A DNA stretch of 45,521 bases from an uncultured Bacilli bacterium (lineage in GTDB: Bacteria > Bacillota_I > Bacilli_A > RF39 > UBA660): NCBI GenBank assembly GCA_944358455.1, contig CALVRE010000042.1, positions 64,299-109,819 on the forward strand, written 5' to 3'. The notes beneath the pieces are model-generated. The model made no database searches. It was given only the letters and a program-made list of their open reading frames with translations, and was not told where the DNA came from. The translations under genes and the position numbers were made by a program. This document shows positions 1 through 9,210 of this stretch, piece by piece (the stretch's first letter is position 1; each line of letters starts with the position of its first letter).

Positions 1-1152
<1,152 letters not shown>

Positions 1153-2499
1153 TCATCGATGATATTTTTCCTCGATCGTACGTGCTACTTCAGAAAGACC
1201 TAAAGCATGAGATCCTTTTACTAAAATAATACAATCATGCCACTCATTTTCCCATATTTTTTGTATCATTTCTTCTTTTGTTTGAAAATAAGTTCCCATT
1301 AATACTTTATGTTTTAAATGTTCGAACTCATGACCGGTCATCCACACTTCACTATTTTTAATATGATTGATTTGCTTGATAAGTTCAGTATGGATTCGTT
1401 TACTATGACGACCCAGTTCCAATATATCACCAGCAATGATTAACTTGGGACGCTTATCCTCCTTTAATAAATGAAGAGCCGAACGATATGATTCTATACT
1501 AGCATTATAACTGTCATCAATTAAAGTAATACGATGATTTAATTCTTTGACTTGTAAACGATGGTCAATACTAGTGATTGTTGCGATGCGATGGATACAT
1601 TCTTCTATCGGAATATCAAAATTAAGACCAACCATGATGGCCATCGAAATCAAATGAGGATAGTGTTCTCCAGGGTACGGAAATTTCACGAGATATTTCT
1701 TTTTATAATAATGAAGCAAGAAAGACGTACCTTTACGATCGATTTCGATATCGCCAATACGCATTTCATTTTTATGTCTTCTACCACATTTGACACAACT
1801 GATATGGTCGGTATTCCGCAACTTTTTTAAAAAGTGATCATCTCCATTTACGATTAGTAAACCATTATCCATACCCCCCGTAATTTCCATTTTTGCCTTA
1901 AAAATATTTCGTTTGCTTCCTAAATTGCCAATATGAGAAGTGCCAATATTGGTAATCAGTGCGACATCCGGTTTTGCAATATGGGATAATTTACAAATTT
2001 CACCAACATGATTCATTCCAAGTTCTGTCACAATCACATCATATTCTCCATTTAATTTGAGTAGCGTCATAGGTAACCCAATATGATTATTTTGATTCCC
2101 TTCATTTTTTAAAATACGATAATCCGGTTCTAACACACAAGCAATTAATTCTTTTAACGTTGTCTTTCCTACACTTCCTGTTACCGCGATCAGAGGAATC
2201 TTATAACGATCTCGATAAGCAGCACCTAAAGATGCTAAAGCATCATAAGTGTTTTCGACTTGAATCAAATTCCAATCTTTTTTCTTTGGTATTTTTTCTG
2301 AAACAATCGCGACACTACAGCCCTTTTGAAATGCCTCTTCCACATAATCGTGACCATTAAAAGAAAGACCTTTTAGCGCAATAAAAACATTTCCCTTTTG
2401 GATTGTTCTTGTATCCGTACTGTAACCTGTTACTTTCACTTTCTTTTTAAAAGCGACTAATGTTCCATTTGTGATACGTGCTAAATCTTCTATCTTCAT
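1153..2499 (-). CDS. murF: UDP-N-acetylmuramoyl-tripeptide--D-alanyl-D-alanine ligase (MurF)
   Basis: Adds D-Ala-D-Ala to the UDP-MurNAc-tripeptide in the cytoplasmic phase of peptidoglycan synthesis. 448 residues, normal for the family. The Mur-ligase P-loop TGSVGKTT is at 107-114, followed by the NEGNQNNHIG and ELGMNHVGEI motifs of MurF and a C-terminal domain with DDSYNA. A longer frame begins at 2568, but the ATG at 2499 has a GGAGTG ribosome site seven bases upstream and matches the family's N terminus, so I chose it. A terminator just upstream separates it from the yneF-like gene. Confidence 0.95.
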   Translation of the reverse strand: MKIEDLARITNGTLVAFKKKVKVTGYSTDTRTIQKGNVFIALKGLSFNGHDYVEEAFQKGCSVAIVSEKIPKKKDWNLIQVENTYDALASLGAAYRDRYKIPLIAVTGSVGKTTLKELIACVLEPDYRILKNEGNQNNHIGLPMTLLKLNGEYDVIVTELGMNHVGEICKLSHIAKPDVALITNIGTSHIGNLGSKRNIFKAKMEITGGMDNGLLIVNGDDHFLKKLRNTDHISCVKCGRRHKNEMRIGDIEIDRKGTSFLLHYYKKKYLVKFPYPGEHYPHLISMAIMVGLNFDIPIEECIHRIATITSIDHRLQVKELNHRITLIDDSYNASIESYRSALHLLKEDKRPKLIIAGDILELGRHSKRIHTELIKQINHIKNSEVWMTGHEFEHLKHKVLMGTYFQTKEEMIQKIWENEWHDCIILVKGSHALGLSEVARTIEEKYHR

Positions 2500-2557
2500 C
2501 TTTTCACTCCAAACTATTATTACAATATATGAGTGAAAAAAGAATTTATGCGTACAT

Positions 2558-2587
2558 AAAAAATACAATAGCTTAACTATTGTATTT
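2558..2587 (-). terminator. Intrinsic terminator overlapping the end of the UPF0154 gene
   Basis: An 11-bp perfect stem (2561-2571 with 2577-2587), five-base loop and minus-strand T-tract. The TAA stop of the UPF0154 gene (2573-2575) is in the loop. Confidence 0.85.
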
Positions 2588-2800
2588 GCTCATCTGTTTC
2601 ATCATTTGGTTCACCTGTTTTTGACTAGGCGTTCTCCCCATTTGACTCATCATTGCTTTGATCATTTGTTCATTGATTGGTGGATTTTTTTGCATGTACT
2701 TCTGCATATATTTACGAGCTAAAAAGAAACCAGCAATCGCACCTACGACAAGCCCACCAAAAATTTGTAATAAATCTATAAAAAATGCTCCCCAGTTCAT
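2573..2800 (-). CDS. yneF: UPF0154 (YneF-like) small membrane-anchored protein
   Basis: 75 residues: one N-terminal membrane helix (about 5-27, rich in Gly/Ala/Phe) ending in [19 protein letters not shown], then a Met/Gln-rich cytoplasmic tail with [13 protein letters not shown]. That ARKYM...NPPINE...MGRTPSQK pattern is the hallmark of the UPF0154/YneF family, whose function is unknown. The position next to sirA and tkt is as in Bacillus. Strong AAGGAGGAT ribosome site and its own promoter. Confidence 0.9.
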   Translation of the reverse strand: MNWGAFFIDLLQIFGGLVVGAIAGFFLARKYMQKYMQKNPPINEQMIKAMMSQMGRTPSQKQVNQMMKQMSKYNS

Positions 2801-2823
2801 ATTTTTCTATCCTCCTTGTTAAC

Positions 2824-2852
2824 ATTGTACTAAATTTTACCACTTTTTTCAA
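2824..2852 (-). promoter_or_regulatory. Promoter of the UPF0154 gene
   Basis: Minus strand: TTGAAA (2847-2852), 17-base spacer, TACAAT (2824-2829). Confidence 0.65.
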
Positions 2853-2855
2853 GCC

Positions 2856-3284
2856 TTATACCTGATTATATGCATATTTTCTCGTTCTAGACGTGATATC
2901 ATAAAGCCAAAAATAATCTTTATTTTCAAAATCACAGACAAATAAATAAGGACTATAAAAAGAAAGATTTAGAAAAACATTCGGTAAATTTTCTTTGGTA
3001 AGTAAGACGAGACACGAATAATTCAGTTCCAATAAATAAGTTTGATCATATTTATGATCGACAAAATAATAACGTTTCTTTTTTTCTACGTGATACTTTT
3101 TACTGAAATATTCTTGTAATTGTGATACATCAAAAGGATCACATATTTGATTATAGAGGGATAACCCTTCTGCATAACCCTTTGTCTCTCTTAATTTTTG
3201 TAACGATAGAAAAAGAGATGATTCCTTTCCATCATATGCCTCATAGCTAGAACGTCGCAAGTGAAAAACATAATATTTCCGCAT
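2856..3284 (-). CDS. sirA: Probable sporulation inhibitor of replication, SirA-like
   Basis: 142 residues, soluble, no signal peptide. In Bacillus, SirA binds DnaA and blocks new replication rounds at the onset of sporulation. The assignment rests on three things. The gene sits between tkt and yneF exactly as sirA (yneE) does in B. subtilis. The length is close to the ~148 residues there. The ends resemble SirA: an N-terminal KYYVFHLRR...Y.GKESSLF block and a C-terminal SPYLFVCDFENKDYFWL block, where SirA as I recall it has SPxxxxxDFxxKxYxWL. The middle is divergent and rich in Tyr/Lys. A Spo0A-type box lies upstream. No catalytic motif is seen; overall similarity is modest. Confidence 0.65.
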   Translation of the reverse strand: MRKYYVFHLRRSSYEAYDGKESSLFLSLQKLRETKGYAEGLSLYNQICDPFDVSQLQEYFSKKYHVEKKKRYYFVDHKYDQTYLLELNYSCLVLLTKENLPNVFLNLSFYSPYLFVCDFENKDYFWLYDITSRTRKYAYNQV

Positions 3285-3299
3285 AGTATCACCAGCATT

Positions 3300-3334
3300 A
3301 CTATAACAGAAAAGATTATTGATATTTTGTCGAA
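3300..3334 (-). promoter_or_regulatory. Candidate Spo0A-controlled promoter of the sirA-like gene
   Basis: A perfect TTGTCGAA (Spo0A box core TGTCGAA) is at 3327-3334. A TATAGT -10 (3300-3305, minus) lies 16 bases upstream of the start codon. At 17-base spacing the -35 position (3323-3328) has no consensus but touches the box, as expected of an activator-dependent promoter. The core is only seven bases, so chance occurrence is possible. Confidence 0.45.
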
Positions 3335-3361
3335 AAAAGAAACTACAAAAATAGTTTCTTT
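3333..3361 (-). terminator. Intrinsic terminator overlapping the end of tkt
   Basis: Stem AAAGAAACTA/TAGTTTCTTT (3336-3345 with 3352-3361) and a T-tract on the minus strand. The TAG stop of tkt (3343-3345) is inside the stem. Confidence 0.8.
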
Positions 3362-5307
3362 ACTCTTTCTTCTAATGATTTATAATCGTAGTGATATTTC
3401 TTTAAAATTTGATCACGAGAACCACTTGCTCCAAAATGATCAATCGTTAGTAAGTAAGAAGAATTATAGACAAATTGGTGCCATCCAAATGATGAACCAG
3501 CTTCTATTACGACCGTTCTTATCCCTTTTGGTAATAGCGCGTCACGATACTCTTTTGGTTGTTCCAAAAACAATTCCATACAAGGCATACTGACTACTCG
3601 AAGATCGAGTTTTTCTCTTTCATATAACTTCGTAGCAATCCGCAAAGCGGTATGTACTTGATTTCCCGTCGCTATCAAAATACCATGTAAGTATTGATTC
3701 TCTTTACGAACAACATAAGCTCCCTTCGCTACTTCTTCACTACTAGTCGTTGCTAGTTGTTCTACTTCTACTTTCGAAAGAATCAATGCACTAGGTTTTT
3801 CTTTTTCTTTTAAAATATGGTTCCAACATCCTAATAACTCTTTTCCATCACAAGGACGATATACATTTAAATTAGGTTCACTACGTAACATAGCAAGTTG
3901 TTCTACTGGTTGATGAGTCGGCCCATCACTTCCAATCTCAATCGAATCATGAGATAAAAGATAAATTACCGGAAGTTTCATAAGAGATGACATACGAATC
4001 GCCGGTTTCAGATAATCAGAAAATGTTAAAAAGGTAGAACCAAACACTTGAAAATTAGTAAGAGCTAAACCATTTAAAATAGCTCCCATGGCATGTTCTC
4101 TTACTCCAAACCAAATATTCTTTCCTAAATAATTATCCTTTGTCAAATCATTCCCTCTGTCGATATAACTCTTAACAGAAGTCGATAAATCAGCACTTCC
4201 ACCAATAAAATAAGGAATTTCTCGAGAAATATGATTTAAAAAGGTTGCATTTGTCTTTCGGGTTGCTTCCTTCTCCTCCATCATAAAAGAAAAAGGCGTT
4301 TTTAATAAGTCAATTTCTTTCTTTTTTCCAAAAATAAAATCTAAATCTGACAAATCAGAATGTTCATTATGATAATCTTGATATCTTTTTGACCATTCTT
4401 CATAAGCAGGCTTTGTATGTTTTAACATTTCAGCGCGGAACATATTTTCTGTATTAGGTAAGGTTGTAAATGGTTCATGATCGATTCCCCACTTTCCTTT
4501 CAATTGATAAATATCTTCATCATCTAACACTTTACCATGAACTTCATGACTTCCCGCCAACTTCGAACCATTTCCAATAATCGTTTGTACTTCGATTAAA
4601 GTTGGTTTATCATTTTTCTTAGCTTTCGCAATCGCTCGATCAATCTCTGCTACATTTTCTCCATCTTTGACCAGTTCGGTATCCCATCCCATCGCTTCAA
4701 AACGTGCACGAACATTCTCTGTAAAGGTCATGTCGGTCGATCCATCTAAACTTGTTTTATTGGAATCATATAATACGATTAAATTATTTAACTTCCAAGT
4801 TCCAGCTAAACTTGCCGCTTCATAGCTGATTCCTTCCATTAAATCTCCATCACCACATAATACATATACATGATAATGAAAGAGTGATTCCCCTTTCGAA
4901 GTTACAAAACGATGTTCTAATATTTTTTCTCCTAGAGCCAGTCCTACAGCTGTCGCAATTCCTTGACCAAGAGGTCCTGTAGAAGCTTCTACTCCTGGTG
5001 TAACCCCTACTTCTGGATGCCCAGGAGTACGAGAATCAATTTGACGAAATTGCATCAAATCTTCTTTCGTTAGATAACCAGCCATGTAAAGTGTCGCATA
5101 TAAAATAGCCGAACCATGACCTGCAGACATGACAAAGCGATCACGATTTGGCCATTTAGGATCATTTACATTAATATTGATATGATGAGCATATAGACAA
5201 TATAGCATCGTAGCAGCATCCAACACGATACCCGAATGTCCATTTCCAGCCTTTTTAATCATATCGATTCCTAATGACTTCATATTATTTATTACTTGTT
5301 CTTGCAT
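3343..5307 (-). CDS. tkt: Transketolase
   Basis: Thiamine-diphosphate enzyme that moves two-carbon ketol units between sugar phosphates in the pentose phosphate pathway. 654 residues, full length. Visible are the N-terminal GNGHSG, SAGHGSAILYA, the ThDP-binding GDGDLMEGISYEAASLAG, GSADLSTS, the GVREHAMGAILNG block of the pyrimidine domain, and SHDSIEIGSDGPTHQPVEQ. It has a ribosome site (GAGGTGG) and a clean promoter, and is followed by a terminator, so it appears monocistronic. Confidence 0.97.
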   Translation of the reverse strand: MQEQVINNMKSLGIDMIKKAGNGHSGIVLDAATMLYCLYAHHININVNDPKWPNRDRFVMSAGHGSAILYATLYMAGYLTKEDLMQFRQIDSRTPGHPEVGVTPGVEASTGPLGQGIATAVGLALGEKILEHRFVTSKGESLFHYHVYVLCGDGDLMEGISYEAASLAGTWKLNNLIVLYDSNKTSLDGSTDMTFTENVRARFEAMGWDTELVKDGENVAEIDRAIAKAKKNDKPTLIEVQTIIGNGSKLAGSHEVHGKVLDDEDIYQLKGKWGIDHEPFTTLPNTENMFRAEMLKHTKPAYEEWSKRYQDYHNEHSDLSDLDFIFGKKKEIDLLKTPFSFMMEEKEATRKTNATFLNHISREIPYFIGGSADLSTSVKSYIDRGNDLTKDNYLGKNIWFGVREHAMGAILNGLALTNFQVFGSTFLTFSDYLKPAIRMSSLMKLPVIYLLSHDSIEIGSDGPTHQPVEQLAMLRSEPNLNVYRPCDGKELLGCWNHILKEKEKPSALILSKVEVEQLATTSSEEVAKGAYVVRKENQYLHGILIATGNQVHTALRIATKLYEREKLDLRVVSMPCMELFLEQPKEYRDALLPKGIRTVVIEAGSSFGWHQFVYNSSYLLTIDHFGASGSRDQILKKYHYDYKSLEERVKKLFL

Positions 5308-5333
5308 AAGCCACCTCTTATTATTCTGTAATT

Positions 5334-5362
5334 AGTATACCATATTTTCTGTGGCATGGAAA
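5334..5362 (-). promoter_or_regulatory. Promoter of tkt
   Basis: Minus strand: TTTCCA (5357-5362), 17-base spacer, TATACT (5334-5339). It begins right after the stop codon of the 48-codon SOS gene. Confidence 0.6.
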
Positions 5363-5365
5363 TAT

Positions 5366-5512
5366 TTATTGCATATTCATGACAATCATTTCTCTATCAC
5401 TTTCCACTTTATTTTCCTCCATTTTTTTTGATGCATTGGCGTTAAAATAAGCAAATCCAATCACAAAAATTGCAAATCCAACCATAACTTTACTTTTTAA
5501 AATTTCTTTCAT
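5366..5512 (-). CDS. 48-residue single-span membrane protein under SOS control (YneA/SosA-position protein)
   Basis: The start ATG at 5512 is preceded by GGGAGGAAT, one of the strongest ribosome sites in the window. The product begins MKEILKSKVMVGFAIFVIGF, so it has a short basic N terminus, one hydrophobic helix (about 9-23), then a charged tail (KKMEENKVESDRE) ending MNMQ. It is divergent from lexA, and its promoter spacer is filled by a perfect LexA box. In Bacillus the same place is held by yneA (105 residues, LysM) and in Staphylococcus by sosA (77 residues); both are SOS-induced, single-span cell-division inhibitors. This protein lacks LysM and is shorter than both. A division-inhibitor role is inferred from position, topology and regulation, not from sequence similarity. 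Confidence 0.72.
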   Translation of the reverse strand: MKEILKSKVMVGFAIFVIGFAYFNANASKKMEENKVESDREMIVMNMQ

Positions 5513-5536
5513 ATTATTCCTCCCTTTGTTGATTTT

Positions 5537-5565
5537 ATCTTATCACGAACAATCGTTCGTGTCAA
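5537..5565 (-). promoter_or_regulatory. Promoter with LexA operator for the 48-codon gene
   Basis: Minus strand: consensus TTGACA (5560-5565), 17-base spacer, TAAGAT (5537-5542). The spacer holds CGAACAATCGTTCG (5546-5559), a perfect Gram-positive SOS box of the CGAAC-N4-GTTCG form. LexA bound there would cover the whole promoter. Confidence 0.88.
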
Positions 5566-5574
5566 TTAATTTTT

Positions 5575-5586
5575 GAACATTTGTTC
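5575..5586. promoter_or_regulatory. Second LexA box in the divergent region
   Basis: GAACATTTGTTC with a following G: intact GAAC-N4-GTTC half sites 16 bases from the first box. It lies upstream of both promoters and could assist cooperative LexA binding. Confidence 0.75.
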
Positions 5587-5668
5587 GTTTTTTACGTTTG
5601 AATTGTCAAAAAATAATTACTATTTCATTCTCTTTCTTATGATAATTTCCAATTTTTTTACCTTTTTG

Positions 5669-5708
5669 CGAACAATTGTTTGACTTTGCCATTAATATAT
5701 GGTAAACT
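5669..5708 (+). promoter_or_regulatory. lexA promoter with LexA operator
   Basis: TTGACT (5680-5685), 17-base spacer, TAAACT (5703-5708). A LexA box with one mismatch, CGAACAATTGTTTG (5669-5682), overlaps the -35 element, which fits autorepression of lexA with a slightly weaker site than the small gene has. Confidence 0.85.
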
Positions 5709-5742
5709 GTAAATGTAATGAAATAAAAAGGAGGTTTTACAT

Positions 5743-6360
5743 TTGGAAAAACTCACAAGAAAACAAGAAGAAATTATGAACTTTATAAAAGAATACATCG
5801 TATCACATGGATATCCACCTACTGTTCGTGAAATAGCGAAAGGAGTTGGAGTATCGAGCCCTGCTACCGTTCAAGCACATTTAAATAACTTGGAACATAA
5901 AGGAGTTATCAAAAAAGATGGAACCAAAAATCGTGCTATTGAATTATTAGTTGAAAATGAATTCGCTATTCAAGAGACAAATGTTGTAGAAGTACCACTT
6001 TTGGGAAAAATTACAGCTGGTAATCCCATCGAAGCGATCGAAAGACCAGATGAATACTTTTCTTTACCTGCTTATTTGATTCCTAATAACAAGGAAGTGT
6101 TTACTTTATTAGTAAGTGGAAACAGCATGATCAACGCTGGAATCTTCGATGGAGATATCGTAATCGTTGAAAAACAAAATACGGCACGTAACGGTGAAAT
6201 CGTCGTAGCAATGACAGATGAAAACGAAGTTACTTTAAAAACATTTTACAAAGAAGCTAATTATTTCCGTCTTCAACCAGAAAATGATACAATGGATCCC
6301 ATCATTTTAAATAATGTAACTATCTTAGGAAAAGCAATTGGATTATATCGTAAATTATAA
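5743..6360 (+). CDS. lexA: LexA SOS repressor
   Basis: Represses DNA-damage genes and cleaves itself when RecA is activated. 205 residues. Winged-helix N domain about 1-70, cleavage bond Ala92-Gly93 in GKITAGNP, catalytic Ser128 (SGNSM) and Lys166 (EVTLKTF). The start codon is TTG: it lies seven bases after AAGGAGGT (5728-5735) and yields the usual MEKLTRKQEE beginning, whereas the first in-frame ATG would cut into helix 1. All autoproteolysis residues are intact. Confidence 0.97.
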   Translation: MEKLTRKQEEIMNFIKEYIVSHGYPPTVREIAKGVGVSSPATVQAHLNNLEHKGVIKKDGTKNRAIELLVENEFAIQETNVVEVPLLGKITAGNPIEAIERPDEYFSLPAYLIPNNKEVFTLLVSGNSMINAGIFDGDIVIVEKQNTARNGEIVVAMTDENEVTLKTFYKEANYFRLQPENDTMDPIILNNVTILGKAIGLYRKL

Positions 6361-6373
6361 AAACAAAGAATTC

Positions 6374-6403
6374 GACAAATAGTTTATCTATTTGTCTTTT
6401 TTT
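6374..6403 (+). terminator. Intrinsic terminator of lexA
   Basis: Stem GACAAATAG/CTATTTGTC (6374-6382 with 6388-6396), five-base loop, then a run of T. Confidence 0.88.
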
Positions 6404-6650
6404 ATAATAAAAAGTTATCTATCATTATATCGATAACTACTTTAATCTTTTATATTTCATATGAACCATGATAAGTTCCATTTCCTCCCTTTATGATTAC
6501 TGTTGGAAAAATAATTAATACGGAACGCAATCGCTTCGATAATTGTTCAAAATCAAAAAAGATCGATCGATATCGATCTCATAAACTAAGTTTAATACCG
6601 AATAAACATTATTAAAAGTTTAATTATATATTGTACATACACTCATTTAT
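6404..6650. other. Intergenic region between convergent lexA and PemK-like gene
   Basis: No convincing gene. Two hairpins are placed to act on minus-strand transcripts: GTTATC/GATAAC near 6414-6436 followed by T5 on that strand, and AGATCGAT/ATCGATCT (6560-6567 with 6572-6579) followed by T6. About 40 codons are open on the minus strand between 6459 and 6578, but without a start codon that fits a ribosome site. An AAAGGGAGG sequence near 6492 precedes only a 14-codon frame. Confidence 0.5.
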
Positions 6651-6683
6651 AAAAAAGATTGTCAATCATTACGATTGACAATC
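6651..6683 (-). terminator. Intrinsic terminator of the PemK-like gene
   Basis: An 11-bp stem GATTGTCAATC/GATTGACAATC (6657-6667 with 6673-6683) followed by T6 on the minus strand; 16 bases after the stop codon. Confidence 0.88.
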
Positions 6684-6699
6684 TAAAATTTTATTAATA

Positions 6700-7923
6700 T
6701 TATTTCCCTATCTTTTTCGTTTTCTCAGATTGATTTTCTCCAAGCACTTGATCTATTTTTTCTTCCATCATACGATTTTTGATAGCATCTAATTCTTCTA
6801 TTTGGGCTAATAAATCGCGTTTCATTTCTAATAGATCGCGAATTTGACTTGCTAAAGTCGTTTCATCTAAACCAAGATTTTTCAATATGGTTAATTGCAC
6901 AGCAACCTTTTCGGATTCAGGTAAGGTACGTCCTGATGGTTCTAGTTTTTCTTGTGAAACAGTTAACATTTGAGCACCTAAAATACTACCTTTCTTATTA
7001 AATGTACAAGGTATATTTTCTGAATATTGATTTCGACGTTCCTTGGAAGTCATGGGAAGAACAATCGCACTATTAAGTGGATTGTTGATACGTTCATCAG
7101 AAGAAACAACAACGCATGGGTGTTTTCCTAACATGGTATTATCCCATCCTTGAAACGGATACCAATAGATTTGAAATTGTTTTACTTTAGGAAATTTAGG
7201 TTGCTCTAATATTGGTTCCGTAGTAGCTAAAGTTGGTACTTCTACTTCCTCATCTAATACTTCTTCAATAAATTGGTCAATCTCTTTTTTTAAAGCTTCG
7301 ATGTGTTCAAAATCTAGAATAACAAATTGATTAAAGTTACAAAAGCTACGGTATCGATATGCAAAGTGACGATCTTGTAAAAAGTCTGATAAATCTACCG
7401 TTTGTAGTCGAGAAATTTTCTTTTGATGTTCTTTATCTGTAAATAACTCATACTTTTTCATATAATCTTTATATTTTTCTTCTAAATTACGTCCATTGTT
7501 CGTTTGATAGAATCGTTCTGCGACACGAAGAACTTGTTTATTTAACTTTTGTTTTTCAAGTCGAAATGCTTCTATTTGAGTATTATATTTAGTAATAACC
7601 GTCTGACCTTCTAATGTATGTTTTTCGATTGAGAATGCTCCCATTTTTGTGTGTGTTGGAATAAAGTACATCGTTGCCTCTTTTCCATCTGGAAAAAGCG
7701 GTTCTTCGATCACAGATTCATGAAACTGAGTGGTCACGAAATCTTGAACGAACTCTGTCTCTACTTTGATCTTCTTTGAAGCATTGATTGTAATACTGTT
7801 AGACCACTTATAATACGTTGGAACAGAAATTCCTAAAGCTGCGGCAATATCTTCAGCTCTATATCCTTGTTTTTTTAATTCGACTAATTTTTCTAATGCC
7901 TCTTTTGTTTTTTTACTTTTCAT
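6700..7923 (-). CDS. HTH - PemK/MazF-like domain - coiled-coil fusion protein
   Basis: 407 residues. Order: helix-turn-helix resembling a resolvase/transposase-type module (about 5-42, AEDIAAALGISVPTYYKW), a Lys/Glu-rich helical region (110-225), a PemK/MazF-fold domain (about 248-352, with GKHPCVVVSSDERINN and SAIVLPMTS), and a coiled coil (357-395). PemK/MazF proteins are usually ~110-residue mRNA interferases paired with an antitoxin; here the domain sits inside a large protein with no small antitoxin gene beside it. The Arg normally found in the RPxVVVS strand is His269, while the Thr of the PxTS strand (Thr292) is kept. Ribonuclease activity is therefore uncertain; a DNA-binding or regulatory protein is an alternative. 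Confidence 0.7.
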   Translation of the reverse strand: MKSKKTKEALEKLVELKKQGYRAEDIAAALGISVPTYYKWSNSITINASKKIKVETEFVQDFVTTQFHESVIEEPLFPDGKEATMYFIPTHTKMGAFSIEKHTLEGQTVITKYNTQIEAFRLEKQKLNKQVLRVAERFYQTNNGRNLEEKYKDYMKKYELFTDKEHQKKISRLQTVDLSDFLQDRHFAYRYRSFCNFNQFVILDFEHIEALKKEIDQFIEEVLDEEVEVPTLATTEPILEQPKFPKVKQFQIYWYPFQGWDNTMLGKHPCVVVSSDERINNPLNSAIVLPMTSKERRNQYSENIPCTFNKKGSILGAQMLTVSQEKLEPSGRTLPESEKVAVQLTILKNLGLDETTLASQIRDLLEMKRDLLAQIEELDAIKNRMMEEKIDQVLGENQSEKTKKIGK

Positions 7924-7999
7924 ACTATTTTCCCCTTTTTCAGGGAATATTATAACATCTTTTCCCTTTTTGTCAAATTACAAAAAAAGATAGATTTCT

Positions 8000-9160
8000 C
8001 TATCTTATAAATCCCATATAGATCATGAATACAGTAAAGATGATCGTCATAATCCAACCATTGACTTTATCGAATGTCGTCGACTTATATTTTACTCCTA
8101 ATGCCATTGAAATTAAAATACCACCGATTAATCCCCCAACATGCGCAGCCATATCGATTCCACTTAGGAAAAGGCCCATCATGAGGTTCAAAATAATGAG
8201 AGGAATAATTTGCGATTTTAAAACATTTCCTAAATAAACACGGTAGTGGTAACCAAAATATAATAAAGATCCTAGTAATCCAAAGATAGCTCCACTCGCA
8301 CCGGCGCTTACCGCATTATGAGTAAACATGATCGACATTAAATTACCGGCAATGGCACTAAATAGATAAATGATGAGATATTTCCCTTTGCCATAAAAGC
8401 TTTCTAATTGTGGACCAATTACATAAAGTGCATACATATTAAATACAAGGTGAATGACACCAATATGTAAGAAAGCACTCGTAAGAAGACGCCAATACTC
8501 TCCTTCTAAGACATAAGGAGCATAATTCGCTCCAAACGAAAGTAAGGTACCAACATGAGTACTACCATTTCCGAGTAAATACATGAGTAAAAAGACTACT
8601 ACATTGATCGCAATTAAAATATAAGTTACAATTGGTTTTTTCGGTCTAAAAACATCTTCCGCACGTCTTGCGTCGGTTTCGTTCTTTTTATTGATTGCAT
8701 CTGTTACTTTCATAAATAGTTCCAATCCTTTTTCTTTAAAATCGGTTTCTTCTGTAATATTTGGAAACTCTACCATCACTTGTTCATACTTTTTAAAATC
8801 ATCCATCGTATCGATATCGAGGCAAAGTAAGTTTTGATTATGATTGTCATACTTTTCAATATGTACATTATCTCCTAAATTTAAAAAGATACTGATCGCA
8901 TTCATATGTAAAGAATACGTTTTTTTCTTAATTCGTTTCATAATTGCTTTCGTACGATAAATATCATAATTGAATTGTTCATCATTGTGAATATAATTCG
9001 TTACAATGCGAATAATACGATAGTCAGCTTCTAAGTTTTCTAACCATATTTCATTTTTCGCTCCATGTAACACAATCGGGTTATATCCTTTTTCCGTAAT
9101 AAAATAATGCAACAATTTCATTACGATTTCATCATCTTTTGTTACGATTACTTCGTTCAT
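8000..9160 (-). CDS. gluP: Rhomboid-family intramembrane serine protease, GluP (YqgP)-type
   Basis: 386 residues. A cytoplasmic N-terminal domain (1-173) precedes about seven membrane helices (from 177). The catalytic dyad is Ser289 (GASGAIFG) and His340 (AAHVGGLIGG); the HLVFNMYAL loop supplies the oxyanion-side Asn241. The layout, with a long cytoplasmic domain before the rhomboid core, is that of B. subtilis GluP/YqgP, which cleaves membrane proteins such as a magnesium transporter during quality control. Substrates here are unknown, but a CorA-type magnesium channel gene is elsewhere in the window. It has a GGAGGTTTC ribosome site and is followed closely by the RluD-type gene. Confidence 0.88.
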   Translation of the reverse strand: MNEVIVTKDDEIVMKLLHYFITEKGYNPIVLHGAKNEIWLENLEADYRIIRIVTNYIHNDEQFNYDIYRTKAIMKRIKKKTYSLHMNAISIFLNLGDNVHIEKYDNHNQNLLCLDIDTMDDFKKYEQVMVEFPNITEETDFKEKGLELFMKVTDAINKKNETDARRAEDVFRPKKPIVTYILIAINVVVFLLMYLLGNGSTHVGTLLSFGANYAPYVLEGEYWRLLTSAFLHIGVIHLVFNMYALYVIGPQLESFYGKGKYLIIYLFSAIAGNLMSIMFTHNAVSAGASGAIFGLLGSLLYFGYHYRVYLGNVLKSQIIPLIILNLMMGLFLSGIDMAAHVGGLIGGILISMALGVKYKSTTFDKVNGWIMTIIFTVFMIYMGFIR

Positions 9161-9210
9161 AGAAACCTCCTATCTATTTCTAACGCTTTTTTATTATAAC
9201 ACATTCTACT

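Noticed and set aside
6371-6378. TTCGACAA after lexA, resembling a Spo0A box
   Set aside because: It is downstream of the gene and forms the beginning of the lexA terminator stem.
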